Source of the DNA: Siphonodentalium dalli
Taxonomy: Eukaryota > Mollusca > Scaphopoda > Gadilida > Siphonodentaliidae
Length of the DNA: 64,000 nt
Assembly: GCA_032622095.1 (NCBI GenBank)
Contig: CP136064.1
Location: forward strand, 138,895,954 to 138,959,953
Direction: 5' to 3'
Below are positions 21,769 through 33,949 of this stretch, in pieces; within the stretch, counting starts at the first letter, position 1; each line of letters opens with the position of its first letter. Under the pieces are notes generated by a model. The model worked only from the letters and a program-made list of their open reading frames with translations, was not told the DNA's origin and did not search any database. The position numbers and the translations under genes were made by a program.

Positions 21769-23880
21769 CCCAGATAGCATCCCTACGTTGATCCAACGTA
21801 AAATCAACCGTTGGCTCAACGTTGATTCAACGTTGAAATAACGTTGAGATAACGTTGGCGATTGGTCCAGTTTGCTCGTGGACGTGAACGTAGAATCAAC
21901 GGTTGAGTCAACGTTGAATCAACGTTGGAAAACTAACGTTGAATTTTGGGACGTTGTATCAACGTTGAAACAACGTTGGAAAAATATTGGAAACCTAACG
22001 TTGAATTTTTGGACGTTCGCTCAACGTTGAATCGACGTTGGGATAATGTTGGAAACCTATCGTTGAATTTTGGGACGTTCACTCAACGTTGAATCAACGT
22101 TGAAATAACGTTGGAATCCTAACGTTGATTTTTTGTTATGTTAGCTCAATGTTGAATCAACATTGGGATAACGTTGCAAAGCTGACATTAATTGACATTG
22201 GGATAATGTTGGAAATCTAACATTGAATTTTTGGGACATTCGATCAACGTTGAATTAACGTTGGAAATCTAACGTTTAATTTCTGGACGTTATTTTAACG
22301 TTGAATCAACGTTGGGATAACGTTTGAAAGCTAACGTTGAATTTCGGGACATTATCTTAACGTTGAATCTAAGTTGATATAACGTTGGAAACCTAACGTT
22401 GAATTTCTGGATGTTATTTTAACGTTGAATCAACGTTGAAATAACGTTAGAAATCTAACGGTTTAATTTGTGAACGTTCATTCTACGTTGAATCAATGTT
22501 GAAATAACGTTGGAAACCTAACGTTGAATTTCTGGATGTTATTTTAACGTTGAATCAACGTTGAAATAACGTTAGAAATCTAACGGTTTAATTTTTGGAC
22601 GTTCATTCTATGTTGAATCAATGTTGAAATAACGTTGGAAACCTAACGTTGAATTTCTGGACGTTATTTTAACGTTGAATCAACGTTGGGATAACGTTTG
22701 AAAGCTAACGTTGAATTTATGGACATTATCTTAACGTTGAATCTACGTTGATATAACGTTGGAAACCTAACGTTGAATTTCTGGATGTTATTTTAGCGTT
22801 GAATCAACGTTGAAATAACGTTAGAAATCTAACGGTTTAATTTTTGGACGTTCATTCTACGTTGAATCAATGTTGAAATAACGTTGGAAACCTAACGTTG
22901 AATTTCTGGATGTTATTTTAACGTTGAATCAACGTTGAAATAACGTTAGAAATCTAACGGTTTAATTTTTGGACGTTCATTCTACGTTGAATCAATGTTG
23001 AAATAACGTTGGAAACCTAACATTGAATTTATGGACGTTATTTTAACGTTGAATCAACGTTGGGATAACGTTTGAAAGCTAACGTTGAATTTCGGGACGT
23101 TATCTTAACGTTGAATCTACGTTGATATAACGTTGGAAACCTAACGTTGAATTTCTGGATGTTATTTTAACGTTGAATCAACGTTGAAATAACGTTAGAA
23201 ATCTAACGGTTTAATTTTTGGACGTTCATTCTACGTTGAATCAATGTTGAAATAACGTTGGAAACCTAACGTTGAATTTCTGGATGTTATTTTAACGTTG
23301 AATCAACGTTGAAATAACGTTAGAAATCTAACGGTTTAATTTTTGGACGTTCATTCTACGTTGAATCAATGTTGAAATAACGTTGGAAACCTAACGTTGA
23401 ATTTCGGGACGTTATCTTAACGTTGAATTAATGTTGAAAACCTAACGCTGAATTTTAATACGTTGAATCTACGTTGAAATAACGTTGGAAACCTAACGTT
23501 CACTTTTGTAATGTTTGATCAACATTGAATCAACGTTACAATAACGTTAGAAATCTAACGGTTTAATTTTTGGACGTTCATTCTACGTTGAATCAATGTT
23601 GAAATAACGTTGGAAACCTAACGTTGAATTTCTGGATGTTATTTTAACGTTGAAATAACGTTGGAAACCTAACGTTCACTTTTGTAATGTTTGATCAACA
23701 TTGAATCAACGTTACAATAACGTTAGAAATCTAACAGTTTAATTTTTGGATTTCGTTCAACGTTGAATCAATGTTGAAATAACGTTATTTTAACGTTGAA
23801 TCTACATTGAATTAATGTTGGAAACCTAACGCTGAATTTTGATACGTTGAATCTACGTTGAAATAACGTTGGAAACTTTA
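21769..23880. repeat. AACGTTGAATCAACGTT word array, left end
   Basis: About 2.1 kb of the palindromic word AACGTTGAATCAACGTT and degenerate forms, separated by short spacers such as GGAAACCTAACGTTGAATTT. From 22400 on, a unit of about 125 bp is visible: AACGGTTTAATTTTTGGACG recurs at 22831, 22956, 23205 and 23330. Arrays of the same word occur near the right end (38410-38880 and 39560-39800). Confidence 0.9.
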
Positions 23881-23921
23881 TTCACATTCCAAGGATGAAA
23901 ATAGGTCAATAAATACATTAA

Positions 23922-24168
23922 CCATTTCATGACAGGAGCTGCGCTGCTGCAGCATTATCAATATACGAGTACCCAATAGGAAGCATTGCATGTACATGTA
24001 TAATGTATTTATAAGAGACCGCACTAGCTTACAAGGTCAAGGTAAATATTGTAAGGTCAATGGATTCTCTTATATATGAGAGACTCCCTATGGGAGACTC
24101 ACATTTATAAGAGAATGCATTGGCACAGGGTTATCGCAAAATTTCAGGAAGCTCCAGTCATGGAAGGG
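23922..24168. mobile_element. TTAA MITE of the CCCTTTCATGAC family, copy 1
   Basis: The ends CCATTTCATGACAGGAGC and GCTCCAGTCATGGAAGGG are inverted, with TTAA on both sides (23918-23921 and 24169-24172). An inner hairpin reads TTCTCTTATATATGAG ... ATTTATAAGAGAA (about 24063-24114). Related copies lie at 26785-26982 and 29851-30280. Confidence 0.75.
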
Positions 24169-24172
24169 TTAA

Positions 24173-25300
24173 AGTATATGGACTCTATATTAAATTATAC
24201 TCTAAAAGACATACGTGTAATGGAAGTTACAGAATTTTTATAATAAATTTTCAAATTCTGCAATTAAAAGCGCTATTACAGTACTACTAGTAGTACCATC
24301 TATAACAGGATAAATGTAAAAATTAACACAATTTAATGTTATTTATAAATTTTCGGATTATAGCAAACAGTTATTAATAAGTAAAAACTGAACATTATAC
24401 CTGAGTCGCTTTAAAGCTTGTTGGGATTATTTTCATGGTAAAATCATTAGAAATAAAACATTTATTCTATATTTAAAAGCATATTATGTTTTATAGATTT
24501 TTTCAAATAAATTTCAATGCATTTAATGACAGAATCATATCCTGTTCCATATTTAGTGGAATTTAGGTAGCAGTAGCACCACCGAGTTTTTTGTAGAGTA
24601 TTCTCTGCATTTCTCTCCGCACTTGTCCATACACAGTGACTGGAATAAACTGTTTACATTTAAATAACAGGACACAACAATCACATGATGTGATACCATG
24701 CAGTGTAAAAGATTATTCACTCCAGAATCTCCAGATGTTATCAATGTGGATTATACATATCACATATTAATCCTGAAGCATGTAATCAATGGGCTATTGA
24801 ATTCTGTCACATAATCCAAGTGTTGACATCTTAACATTTCTCACACATTTACTAATACATGTACTGGTACTGGTGTCAAGAGAAAATCTCAGGATTTATC
24901 TATGAAGAGACCCAAGGTGTTCTCAAAGTATTTTCACATAACTGTCCTTAATTCACAGCATCAAGGAATATCACAGTCATTAATACTTCATACAGAATTC
25001 CATGCACCAATCCCGTATTACCAAGAAACTATATCCTCCTGCCAATTGGCCCAGTTTACTTCTTGAAATTTGATTTACCATATCCATCAATAACATCTCT
25101 CCATACTAGTACAACGAACAGTTGTGAACTCTTTTCAGCTATCAATGGTCTCCTCTGAACAATTCAATAATCACACCAAACCAGTTATCAATAAGAGTTT
25201 CATGACTTATGCTTGCTCCATCTGGCTCCATCAGCCTTTACCTGGAATATAAACAGAACAATAAATTGAAATGTGTTTTGGACTTGGACGGTGCAACTGG
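24173..25300. other. No gene seen
   Basis: AT-rich, apparently single-copy sequence within this window. The small minus-strand frame at 24553-24744 has no recognisable domain. Confidence 0.4.
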
Positions 25301-25392
25301 ACCATGTCTTCTCGGTCCACAAACAGCTTGTGATATCAGTTGCATCAACCCAACTGATATCCCAAGCTGTTGTGGACCGAGAAGACTTGGTC
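25301..25392. repeat. Long near-perfect palindrome
   Basis: The arms are about 42 bp (25301-25342 and 25349-25392). For example, TCTTCTCGGTCCACAA pairs with TTGTGGACCGAGAAGA, and ATATCAGTTG with CAACTGATAT. It looks like a small foldback MITE. Confidence 0.8.
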
Positions 25393-25599
25393 TAGACTGA
25401 ATGGGGGACCACTATGGACAAATTTGAGGCTATTATTTACATTACCAGGGATTTTGTATAGCATTCCCAACCAATACATGTCTTTTCATTGTACATTGGT
25501 TTAGATTATAAATTGGAAATCCAGTTAAATCAAGCCCTGATTATTAACAAATTCAGTAATAGTTCGAAAAATTAGGAAAAATGTTAATGCTGTGGCATG

Positions 25600-25860
25600 A
25601 TAGATGCTACATGTTGCCACGGCGTTTCCAAAGCATTGCTTGTTGCCATGGCCAATTTAACCCTTTCAAGAAGGGAGTTGCGCTGGATAAATTTGATAGT
25701 TCCCATCTATAGGTCATCTTGAAGCTACATGTACATCTGAAGTTTGGTGAAGATCGGATGAGTGATGCGGCCTGTAGGGATGCCGAAGGAATTTGTTGAC
25801 GCATGCACGATGGTCGCCATCCCATGGCAATAGCTCAAACTTTACATTGTAAAGTTGAGC
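25600..25860. repeat. Interspersed repeat fragment
   Basis: Contains TCCCATCTATAGGTCATC, AGTTTGGTGAAGATCGGATG and a GATG(C)GG motif that recur, diverged, at about 27143-27240 and inverted at 27360-27470. Likely a SINE-like or foldback family. Confidence 0.45.
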
Positions 25861-26071
25861 TAAAAATGGACAAAAACACCACAAAAAGGCATTTTTAGAA
25901 AGTCAATTCTAAGGATTCATAGGGCCTTAAGTTGATATTCTACACCATGTCTTTGGAAATTCCTTCACAAGAGTGTTCAACCATGTATACTTGAGTGATT
26001 ATGAGAAATACAGGGAATGTCATGGACATATATTTATTGAGTTGTATGACCACAAATTTGCTATTTCATCA

Positions 26072-26222
26072 CCAAGCCTTGAAAAGGGTGTCTGTCATTT
26101 GCAGAATGAGGTCCCCAGAGGGTGAATTTAGTGATGCTACCCCGCATGGTGGGCTAGCGTCAGCAAATTCACCCTCTGGGGACCTCATTCTGCAAATGAC
26201 AGACACCCTATTTCAAGGCTTG
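26072..26222. mobile_element. Palindromic MITE, GAGGTCCCCAGAGGG family
   Basis: An imperfect palindrome of about 150 bp whose arms run from AAGCCTTGAAAAGGGTGTCT inward. GAATGAGGTCCCCAGAGGG on the left pairs with CCCTCTGGGGACCTCATTC on the right. The older copy at 3793-3906 shows that it is a dispersed family. Confidence 0.8.
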
Positions 26223-26784
26223 TTCATCACACCAGTTCATTTTTGTGCACAATCTAGAGAGGACATAACTAAAACAACAAGATATCCCTTCATTTTTCTT
26301 TAGTTTTCAAAATATAATAAGACCATAAAAAATGGATTTTAGCTAATTTTGATAAATTTTGGCTCTGAAATAAGATAAACTCCCAATTTTGGAGGCACAT
26401 AACCACTGACATAACTAAAAAATTATTCAACGTATCTGAGAAAGGTTTTCTGTTCTGCAATCTTGATTGTGTACTCTATAAAATGGATATATAAATGGAT
26501 GGTCTTGTGAAATAAAGTTTTTTATAAACATTCATGAAAAGCCATACATTGAGTATTTGACCAAATTTACTTAACAAATTCTAAAAATTCGCCTTTCTTG
26601 ATTCTTTTTGATTTTTAGTATGTTGCTTGTGATGACGCCAAACAAAAATAGGGGGGGATGGCTTTTCATTTTATTTTATTTTTTCATTTTATTTTCTACT
26701 TTGCTCAAAATAAATATGAATACCCCCAGACTCAGACTGCTTCTCCTTATTTTTAATGTACTATACTATTTTAGCATGAGTTAA

Positions 26785-26982
26785 CCCTTTCATGACTGGA
26801 GTTTCCTGAAATTTCCTGACAACCCTATACTAGTATTGGCCAAACAATATTTACCTTGACCTTGTAAGCCAGTACATTCTCTTACATATGTGAGGCTCCC
26901 TATGGGAGACTCACATATATAAGAGAATACCCTGGCACAGGATCTTTAATGCTGCACCAGCGCAGCTCCAGTCATGAAAGGA
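26785..26982. mobile_element. TTAA MITE of the CCCTTTCATGAC family, copy 2
   Basis: The ends CCCTTTCATGACTGGAG and CTCCAGTCATGAAAGG are inverted and flanked by TTAA (26781-26784 and 26983-26986). The inner hairpin TCTCTTACATATGTGAGG ... CACATATATAAGAGA is conserved with the other copies. It is only about 198 bp long. Confidence 0.8.
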
Positions 26983-27084
26983 TTAATGTACTTATTCCCA
27001 CTCAGGAACTTTGTGAACATTGCAATTAGTTTGAGGTGAAATTATAAATGCACTGGACTAAAAGGATTTAGTCATACAAAGAGT

Positions 27085-27490
27085 AAAATCCAAGATGGCT
27101 GCTAGTGGTCATGTTTTTAAATGAATTAGGAAATAATCGATATCTCCCATCTAGAGGTCACCCCAGAGATCCATATGAAGTTTGGTGGCGATCAGATGAG
27201 GGATGTGGTATGTCGTGTGTGCCAAAGAATTGTCATGCAAAGAGTAAAATGCCCATGATTTTTTCAAATTAGATACCGATATATGCGGGCTGCGCCGCTG
27301 CAGGGTGTGTCGATGGATTCAAATTTGAAATCCAAGATTTTCTACAGCTATCTTGGATTTTACTCTTTGCAATGTTTGCATGACTAAATTCTTTGGCACA
27401 CCCTGCAGACAACATCCCTCATCCGATCATCACCAGACTTCACATGGAACATCGGGGTGACCACTAGCTTGGAGCCATCTTGAATTTTAA
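27085..27490. repeat. Foldback repeat
   Basis: The left arm (about 27085-27250, ATCCAAGATGGCTGC ... GCAAAGAGTAAAAT) is repeated inverted at about 27340-27490 (ATTTTACTCTTTGC ... GGAGCCATCTTGAAT). The arms are diverged. Between them is a small GGGCTGCGCCGCTGCAGGG segment. Confidence 0.65.
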
Positions 27491-27543
27491 TTTATATATA
27501 TATCTCTTCGTGTTCATATCTAGACATTTAACTTTCAGCATTC

Positions 27544-27835
27544 CTAATCACTCCATACTCTTGGGCTCCAAATAAACATGCATGCATGTTTATTATTTTC
27601 TTGGGAAATTTCCCCCCTGCACAGTGCTAATTTAGGTCTGCACGTTTATTAATTTTGAGGCTATGAAAATTGAAATCAGCACAAATTCAAGATTTCTAAA
27701 TGATTCTGATACTCTTGAGTGCCTAATAAATGTACAGGGTGGAATAATAGTACAGGTTGGAAAATGTCGCATAACTGAATAATAGTACAGGGCAGAATAA
27801 ACGTACAGACTGGAAATATTAGTACCGGCGTAACA
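27544..27835. repeat. AATAAACATGCATGC block and CCCTGTAC word array
   Basis: CTTGGGCTCCAAATAAACA through GATTTCTAAATGATTCTGAT (27549-27712) is repeated directly at 31538-31692. It is followed by repeated TAATAAATGTACAGGGTGG and AATAGTACAGG words in the orientation opposite to those at 31434-31530. Probably two copies of one TIR element type. Confidence 0.6.
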
Positions 27836-28900
27836 GTTTATCTCCCCCCCTGAGTATTTCCCCCCCCCCCGCCCTGGGTATCTTTCCCCCCCCCACTCAT
27901 ATATTTTTTTTTCCTCACTTATTTTATATTATTATGGTAAGAAATGGCGAGAAAACTATTTAAAAAAAACAAAATATATATATTTTGAAGTTTAACACAA
28001 TAGCATAAATATCTCAAAATATTACCTTACGATTTTATCGTTTATTTTGCTTTATATTGTCATGAAATGGCGAGAAATTAACTTTATATGAGAACAATTT
28101 AATAGAGTAAGAATTTGGGGTGGGGGGGGGGAAATATCCAGGCCTGAGTATCTTCCCCCCCCCCCACCCAGCGGCTACATATGACAAAATTAAACGTATG
28201 ATTTTATTGCTTAATTTGCTTTATATAGTCATGAAATGGCGAGACATTAACTTTATATGAGCAAAATTTGATCGAGTAAGAATTTGGGGTGAGGGGGGGG
28301 GGAAGATACCCAGGCCTGAGTATCTCCCCCCCACCTAGCAGCTACATATGACAAAAATTAAACATGATTTTATTGCTTAATTTGCTTTATATAGTCATGA
28401 AATGGCGAGAAATTAACTTTATATGAGCAAAATTTGATAGAGTATGAATTTGGGGTTGGGGGGGGGGAGATACCCAGGCCTGAGTATCTTCCCCCCACCC
28501 AGCACCTACATATGACAAAAATTAAACGTATGATTTTATTGCTTAATTTGCTTTATATAGTCATGAAATGGCTAGAAATTAACTTTATATGAGCAAAATT
28601 TGATTAGAGTAAGAATTTGGGGTGGGGGGGGGAAGATACCCAGGCCTGAGTATCTTCCCCCCTCCCACCTACATATGACAAAAATTAAACGTATGATTTT
28701 ATTGCTTAATTTGCTTTATATAGTTATGAAATGGGAGATAAACTTAAATATATATTTTTTTTAATTCTGCTGCTGGGTGAGGGGGGATACTCAGGCCTCT
28801 CCCCCACACCAAATTCCTACTCTATCAACTGTTTGTCATAAAAAGTTAATTTCTGACCATATCATGACTATTTAAAGCAATAAAATCATACGTTTAATTT
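27836..28900. repeat. About 165-bp tandem repeat with G and C tracts
   Basis: Roughly five units. ATGACAAAA(A)TTAAAC recurs at 28181, 28348, 28512 and 28675 (steps of 167, 164 and 163). Each unit carries a G run of 8-10 bases followed about 25 bp later by a C run, with GAAGATACCCAGGCCTGAGT between them. The G and C tracts face each other, so each unit could form a hairpin, and the G runs could form quadruplexes. Confidence 0.85.
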
Positions 28901-29846
28901 TTGTCATTAGGTCATTTCCAGCAGAAAGTTGCATTTTTGTGAAAATTTTGAATTCTTCTAAATTTATCACTGTATTACTCAGTGGAATGGTTAGATACCC
29001 AAATTTATGAATCTTTTAATTTTCTCAATAACTGCCACCAATCCTAAGTTATGATAAAGAACATCTCTACCATTTTTTTCAGGCAAAAAACTGATGGATT
29101 TTACCAATTTTTTGTGCAATGTGGATTTTTAACCAACTGACAATAAATATATAGGTTACTTATTACTTCATTTGTATTTGAATATGGAAACATTACTGAC
29201 AATCATTAAGGTATATACATTCCCATACTATTTCACCCCAAATATTCACCCAGAATTTACTTCCCATTGGTTTGTCCCATCAGTCACGTTTTGTGTTCAT
29301 AATGTTGTGGTACACACAAACTATTGAGATACTAATACTAACTTTTGTTTTCCTACATTCACAGTGGAACATTAATATAAGAAATTATGTTATCCAATAC
29401 AAATACATTCAATTGTTTTAAATGTAGCCATGTAAATTATGTCCCCATCAGTCACAAAACAATGAAGTTCTCAACTGTATACAGTAATGCTCTAATTAAT
29501 CAACTTCTTAACCACAGCAGAATTATGGGTAACTTTTCAGGATTTAGTCGGAAATATGGCTTGTTGCCATTCATCAGAAAGCTCTCAGCAATTAGAACAT
29601 TACTGTATGTCCACTAGTCTATATCAATGCATTAAGATTTAATAGAATTTCCATTTAGCAGTATGGAATTTGACCACCCAGGAAGACTTATAGCATACTC
29701 TCATCACACACTGACCTGGAAGCTCCATTGCATGTACATGTATGTGGTAGACAAATGCCTATCAGCCATATTTGAAAAAATTCTTCATATTTACCTCTAT
29801 TGACCTTTTTTTTCAATTAAAACAGCTTCTGAAACAGGTTAAACTG
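28901..29846. other. No gene seen
   Basis: AT-rich sequence. The 76-codon frame at 29387-29617 has no recognisable domain. Confidence 0.4.
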
Positions 29847-29850
29847 TTAA

Positions 29851-30280
29851 CCCTTTTCATCGGCCCTAATTTACGGTCTGTAAAATCGGCCCTAAAAAAT
29901 TAAATAAAAAAAAAGGTTGAATTTATTTTGGGGATGCAGCATGCTATAGCGAATTTAAAAACAAACTGGATAAAACCTTAGGGGCATGTTATAACTCAAA
30001 AGTATCACCAAGTATTCATAGTAATAATTTTGATGCCCATGAAAAACGTATTAAGATTCCCTGGCACAAAAGTTAACCTACAAAATAAGTCTGTTAAAGA
30101 ATATAAGAACAAATTATTAAAAATGTAAAAAATAATAACAAATGATGAAAAATTGTTAGCCTTAGGCCAATGCATTCTCTTATATATGCGAGGCGACATA
30201 TGGTCGATCGCATATATAAGAGAATGCAATGGCACAGGGTATATGGGTTGATACCAAAATTGGACTTGGCACTGAAAGGG
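29851..30280. mobile_element. TTAA MITE of the CCCTTTCATGAC family, copy 3
   Basis: Flanked by TTAA (29847-29850 and 30281-30284), with ends CCCTTTTCATCGGCCC and CACTGAAAGGG. It is longer and more diverged than the other two copies. The inner hairpin CATTCTCTTATATATGCGA ... GCATATATAAGAGAATG (30174-30227) is very well kept. Confidence 0.65.
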
Positions 30281-30599
30281 TTAAAAGAGATAATTTCACA
30301 GTCATATGAGTGATATGGGTTTTTATGTGGTTTAGACCAAAATTAGTGAAATATTAGGGGTGGGTCACAGTGGGTGTAAAAAAAATATATAAGTTGGGTG
30401 TCAAATTTTTTTCTTCTTCTGCAGGTGGGTACCCAAAAATGTCAGATGCAAACGAGAGCATCGCTAGGGCGTGGCAAAATATGCCCTTTAGCCATTTCAA
30501 ATTGTACTACCACAAAATAAAATAATACTTTGAGCTTACATTTGAAGAAAATCTGATATACCCCTAATTTCAATGCCAAAATGCGGTCAAATTCTAAGT

Positions 30600-31700
30600 C
30601 GAAAAATGGCCATACGCTTGAGTGCCTAATAAAGGTACATGTACGATTGTTAAATTTGAGTTAAAATTCCCGCCTGTACGATCGTTATTTGGCCCTGCAC
30701 ATTTATTAAATTTGGCGGTCGAAATATGTCAACCAATCTTTTTTTTACTATTAAAGTATACACGGATGTCGGATGATTTGTGATTATTGAACACGTTCGA
30801 AGACTCAGTTTAAAATCTATACACATCGAAACTATTTCTGTCACAGGATTTACTTTGAACCAATCAAAACATCCGATATTAGTCCCCCCCCCCCCCCTGG
30901 GAATCGCTTCTTGTATCATCGACATAATTTCTTAAACAAACGCCCGAACACATGGTCATTCGGTGCTATTTCTATCACAGACTTTCTGTGAACCAATCAA
31001 AACATCCGATAATATTAAAATTGCCCCCCCCCGGAATAGCTCAATGACGTAATTTCTAAAAGGAGCACCAAACACATGGTTATTCATTTGGTGCTGCGCG
31101 TGTAGTACATGTACAGTACTGGTACAATTGTATAGTATTAAGGCTGAACAAAAACCGGTTAGGGTGTCTCCCTTCCTACTAGTATGTTAAAGTATCTCGC
31201 AAAACATACTACATGTACTAGTAGTATATATATCCTTGGATACCAAATTGTATTTAGTATTAGTACTAGTACTTACTAGCAAGGATACTATTGCTCAATG
31301 CTGAATATACAATCCATTTCTCAAAGTGGATTACAATGTAGTAATAACATATAAATTAGAACTAGTACAATATTAAATAGGACGATCGAGCTATGGTGGA
31401 TTTTAAATGAGTATTTCAATAGATTTGGGGAAATTTCCACCCTGCATGTTTATTACGCCCTGTATGTTTATTAAAAATTGGGAATATTCCGCCTTGTATG
31501 TTTATTCCGCCCTGTATGTTTATTACTATATTACTCTTGGGCTCCAAATAAACATGCATGCACGTTTATTATTTTCTTGGGAAATACCCCCCCCCCCCCC
31601 TGAACAGTGCTTATTTGGGTCTGCACGTTTATTAATTTTGAGGCTATGAGAATTGAAATCAGCACAAACTCAAGATTTCTATATGACTCTGATACCAAAA
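30600..31700. repeat. CCCTGTATGTTTATTA word arrays and related blocks
   Basis: Words such as CCCTGCATGTTTATTA, CCCTGTATGTTTATTA and GGCCCTGCACATTTATTA occur at 30655-30710 and 31434-31530. 31538-31692 repeats the block at 27549-27712. Poly-C runs lie at about 30884 and 31587. TACTCTTGGGCTCC (31534) and its inverse near 31965 may be TIRs. Confidence 0.55.
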
Positions 31701-31745
31701 AGATGAGTTTATATCTTTTAAAGATATAAACTCATCTTTTTGGTA
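31693..31745. repeat. Perfect palindrome, 26-bp arms, 1-nt centre
   Basis: TACCAAAAAGATGAGTTTAT and the following bases to 31718 are exactly complementary to 31720-31745, with a single T at 31719 between. The arms have no mismatch and there is no loop to speak of. Confidence 0.95.
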
Positions 31746-31954
31746 CATATTCAAATATATATGACACACATGTGAACATTTAAATACTGAATAAAACACC
31801 ACATGACATATACCGTACTATGTTGATTCCTATGCTTGACCTACACGAACTCACGAACTGTAAAAATAATATGTTTAACAGTTGATGTTTTGTTCAGAGT
31901 TTCCCCTGCACTATTATTGGGGCCTGCACTTTTATTTGGAGCCCGAGAATAGGC

Positions 31955-32345
31955 ACTCAAGAGTAACTCACGTAAAACTAATTATACAGAACCTGTCTTC
32001 GAACTTGGCCTGTAGTTTTAGCTGGGAAAAACACATACCAGCTTTGGTTTGTGCAGATAAAATAATAAAAACTGGAGTTATCGGTCGGAAATCGAAATGT
32101 TAATAGGAAATTGGTCAAATTCTAAGTTGATAAAGGGCCGTAACTCATGTAAAAATAATTGTACGGAACCCATATTCGAACTTGGCCTGTATCTTTAGCT
32201 GGGAAATACACATACCAACTTTGGTTCAGATAAAATAATCCAAACTGGAGTTATCGATCGGAAACCACAAATGTTAACGGACAGACAGACAGACGGACGG
32301 ACAGACTGATAACATAATACAACCTTTTTTCAAAAAGGGCGTATA
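31955..32345 (+). repeat. SINE/RTE-like repeat, two tandem 3' modules
   Basis: Two diverged copies of a module of about 170-180 bp (GTAACTCATGTAAAAATAAT ... CTTCGAACTTGGCCTGTA ... ACTGGAGTTATCGGTCGGAA). The second ends in an (ACAG/ACGG)n tail, GACAGACAGACAGACGGACG (32280-32300). Such modules are very common in mollusc genomes. No coding part is present. Confidence 0.6.
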
Positions 32346-33472
32346 AAAACAGCATACCTTCCTGCTAATATTTTTACTACCCTCCCCCCTGATCAAGAGT
32401 GAGACTGAGACTGAGAGACACCGAATAATTATTTACTCCATTACTGAGAATACTGAATAGCCAATACCTGGTATTATATAAACATATAGATCTACATGTC
32501 AGATATAGATATACATTATAATTTGTAAAATGTGTAAACTGCAAATCTTCATTCAAACAAACACAATTTCAATATTCAACTTTCAACTTCAAGAAATTTA
32601 GAGTTCCCTCTGAGGACCCTCTCTTGCAACTGACTTTTTCTGAGCACTGTGCCAGGAATTAATGTGACATTGGAAACAACAGGTATTTATCTGCAGTTCC
32701 GCTTGGTAAATCATAACATTTTTCAATAAATACATTTTTGAGAATTATTTTCTGGAATTACATCACTTGACCTACATTTGAAAAATCAATACAAAATTAA
32801 AAAATAAATACACCAACATTATAACGGAACAAGTTAAATACCTGTTGTTTCCAATGCCACATCAAATCAGAAGTATGCCGTGCAAGTTACTGCAACTCTG
32901 TACCTTTTGCTCAGCTGAGCAGATTTGCATGGAAATCCCCATTTAAAATTGGTCACTTGACGAAATACAAAATGAAAATGTAGGTGTTGTCGTTGTAAAA
33001 CTAAAAGTTCACTGGCAAATTCAACTTCAAGCGCAATGTGAATGTCACGGTCACGGGTCAGAGACAGCGACCCAGACTATTTATGTCACGGAGACTCGGA
33101 GTACGGCCCGGCCAGAGACCAGAGTCAGACTGCTGATAGTGATAGTGATACGATAGTGACTAACTTCACTAAGTGAGGGAGTGATTGTGAAATTTTTGGA
33201 AATTGGGTCAATAATTAATACTCACCGATGTTCACACGTCCGTAAACTGAACTGCGCAGCTGTTCCGGGTCTATATGTAGGTCAACGTGGTGACGTGGTG
33301 GTCGTTTATTCGAACGCTCCGTTCAAAACTTGCATGGAAGTTGTCCCAAATCGTGTACTCGAAATATTTTCAAATCCAAACACTCAACAGTGCGCGATGA
33401 CGAAATATTATGACGTCAAGATCGCGTCATGCACGTGCAACTCACCGCGTCTCGAGCTGTTTAGTTTCTATA
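32346..33472. other. No gene identified
   Basis: AT-rich, then a more GC-balanced stretch at 33020-33180 with GTCACGGTCACGG-like words. The 149-codon frame at 33181-33630 runs into the downstream MITE, so it is unlikely to be a gene. Confidence 0.4.
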
Positions 33473-33476
33473 TTAA

Positions 33477-33945
33477 AGGTACTCAATCCGTAAAGAGGGT
33501 CCCCATCTCAACAGATTCCAACAACAACAATCCGATCAGAGGGTCCTATATTACTATTTCTTTGGCTTTGGGGGTAAAAAATATTTGTTTCGAGTCGAGG
33601 AACCCATCAAACAAAGCTCAGAGTTATTAGATATTGATTTTTCAAATTTGTTATGTTCTCGAGATGAGTACTAATAACTGCCGTAATCTGCTCTGGATGT
33701 GTACTCCAAATCTATTCAAACAGACAAGGATGAATAACTCTAAAATCAAGTGGTAATTTTAACGCAATTTTGACTGAGTTCTGGGCCAGATAGTATTCCC
33801 GATAATGAAAAATAATAGATTTCTAAAATCGATATCTAACAAATCTGAGCATTGATGGGTGACTTCCTCGACTCGAATCAAATATTTTTGACCCCCGAAG
33901 CCATTGAAATAGTAGTTGAGAGGAGTTTTATCGGGTTGAGTACCT
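33477..33945. mobile_element. MITE with TTAA target duplication, copy 2
   Basis: The same family as 1877-2334: ends AGGTACTCAATCCG and CGGGTTGAGTACCT, flanked by TTAA (33473-33476 and 33946-33949). It carries the same GTCGAGGAAC and AAAGCTCAGAGTT inner words. It has no coding capacity. Confidence 0.8.
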
Positions 33946-33949
33946 TTAA

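Noticed and set aside
33181-33630. 149-codon frame as a host gene
   Set aside because: Its second part runs into a TTAA MITE (from 33477), and no domain is recognisable.
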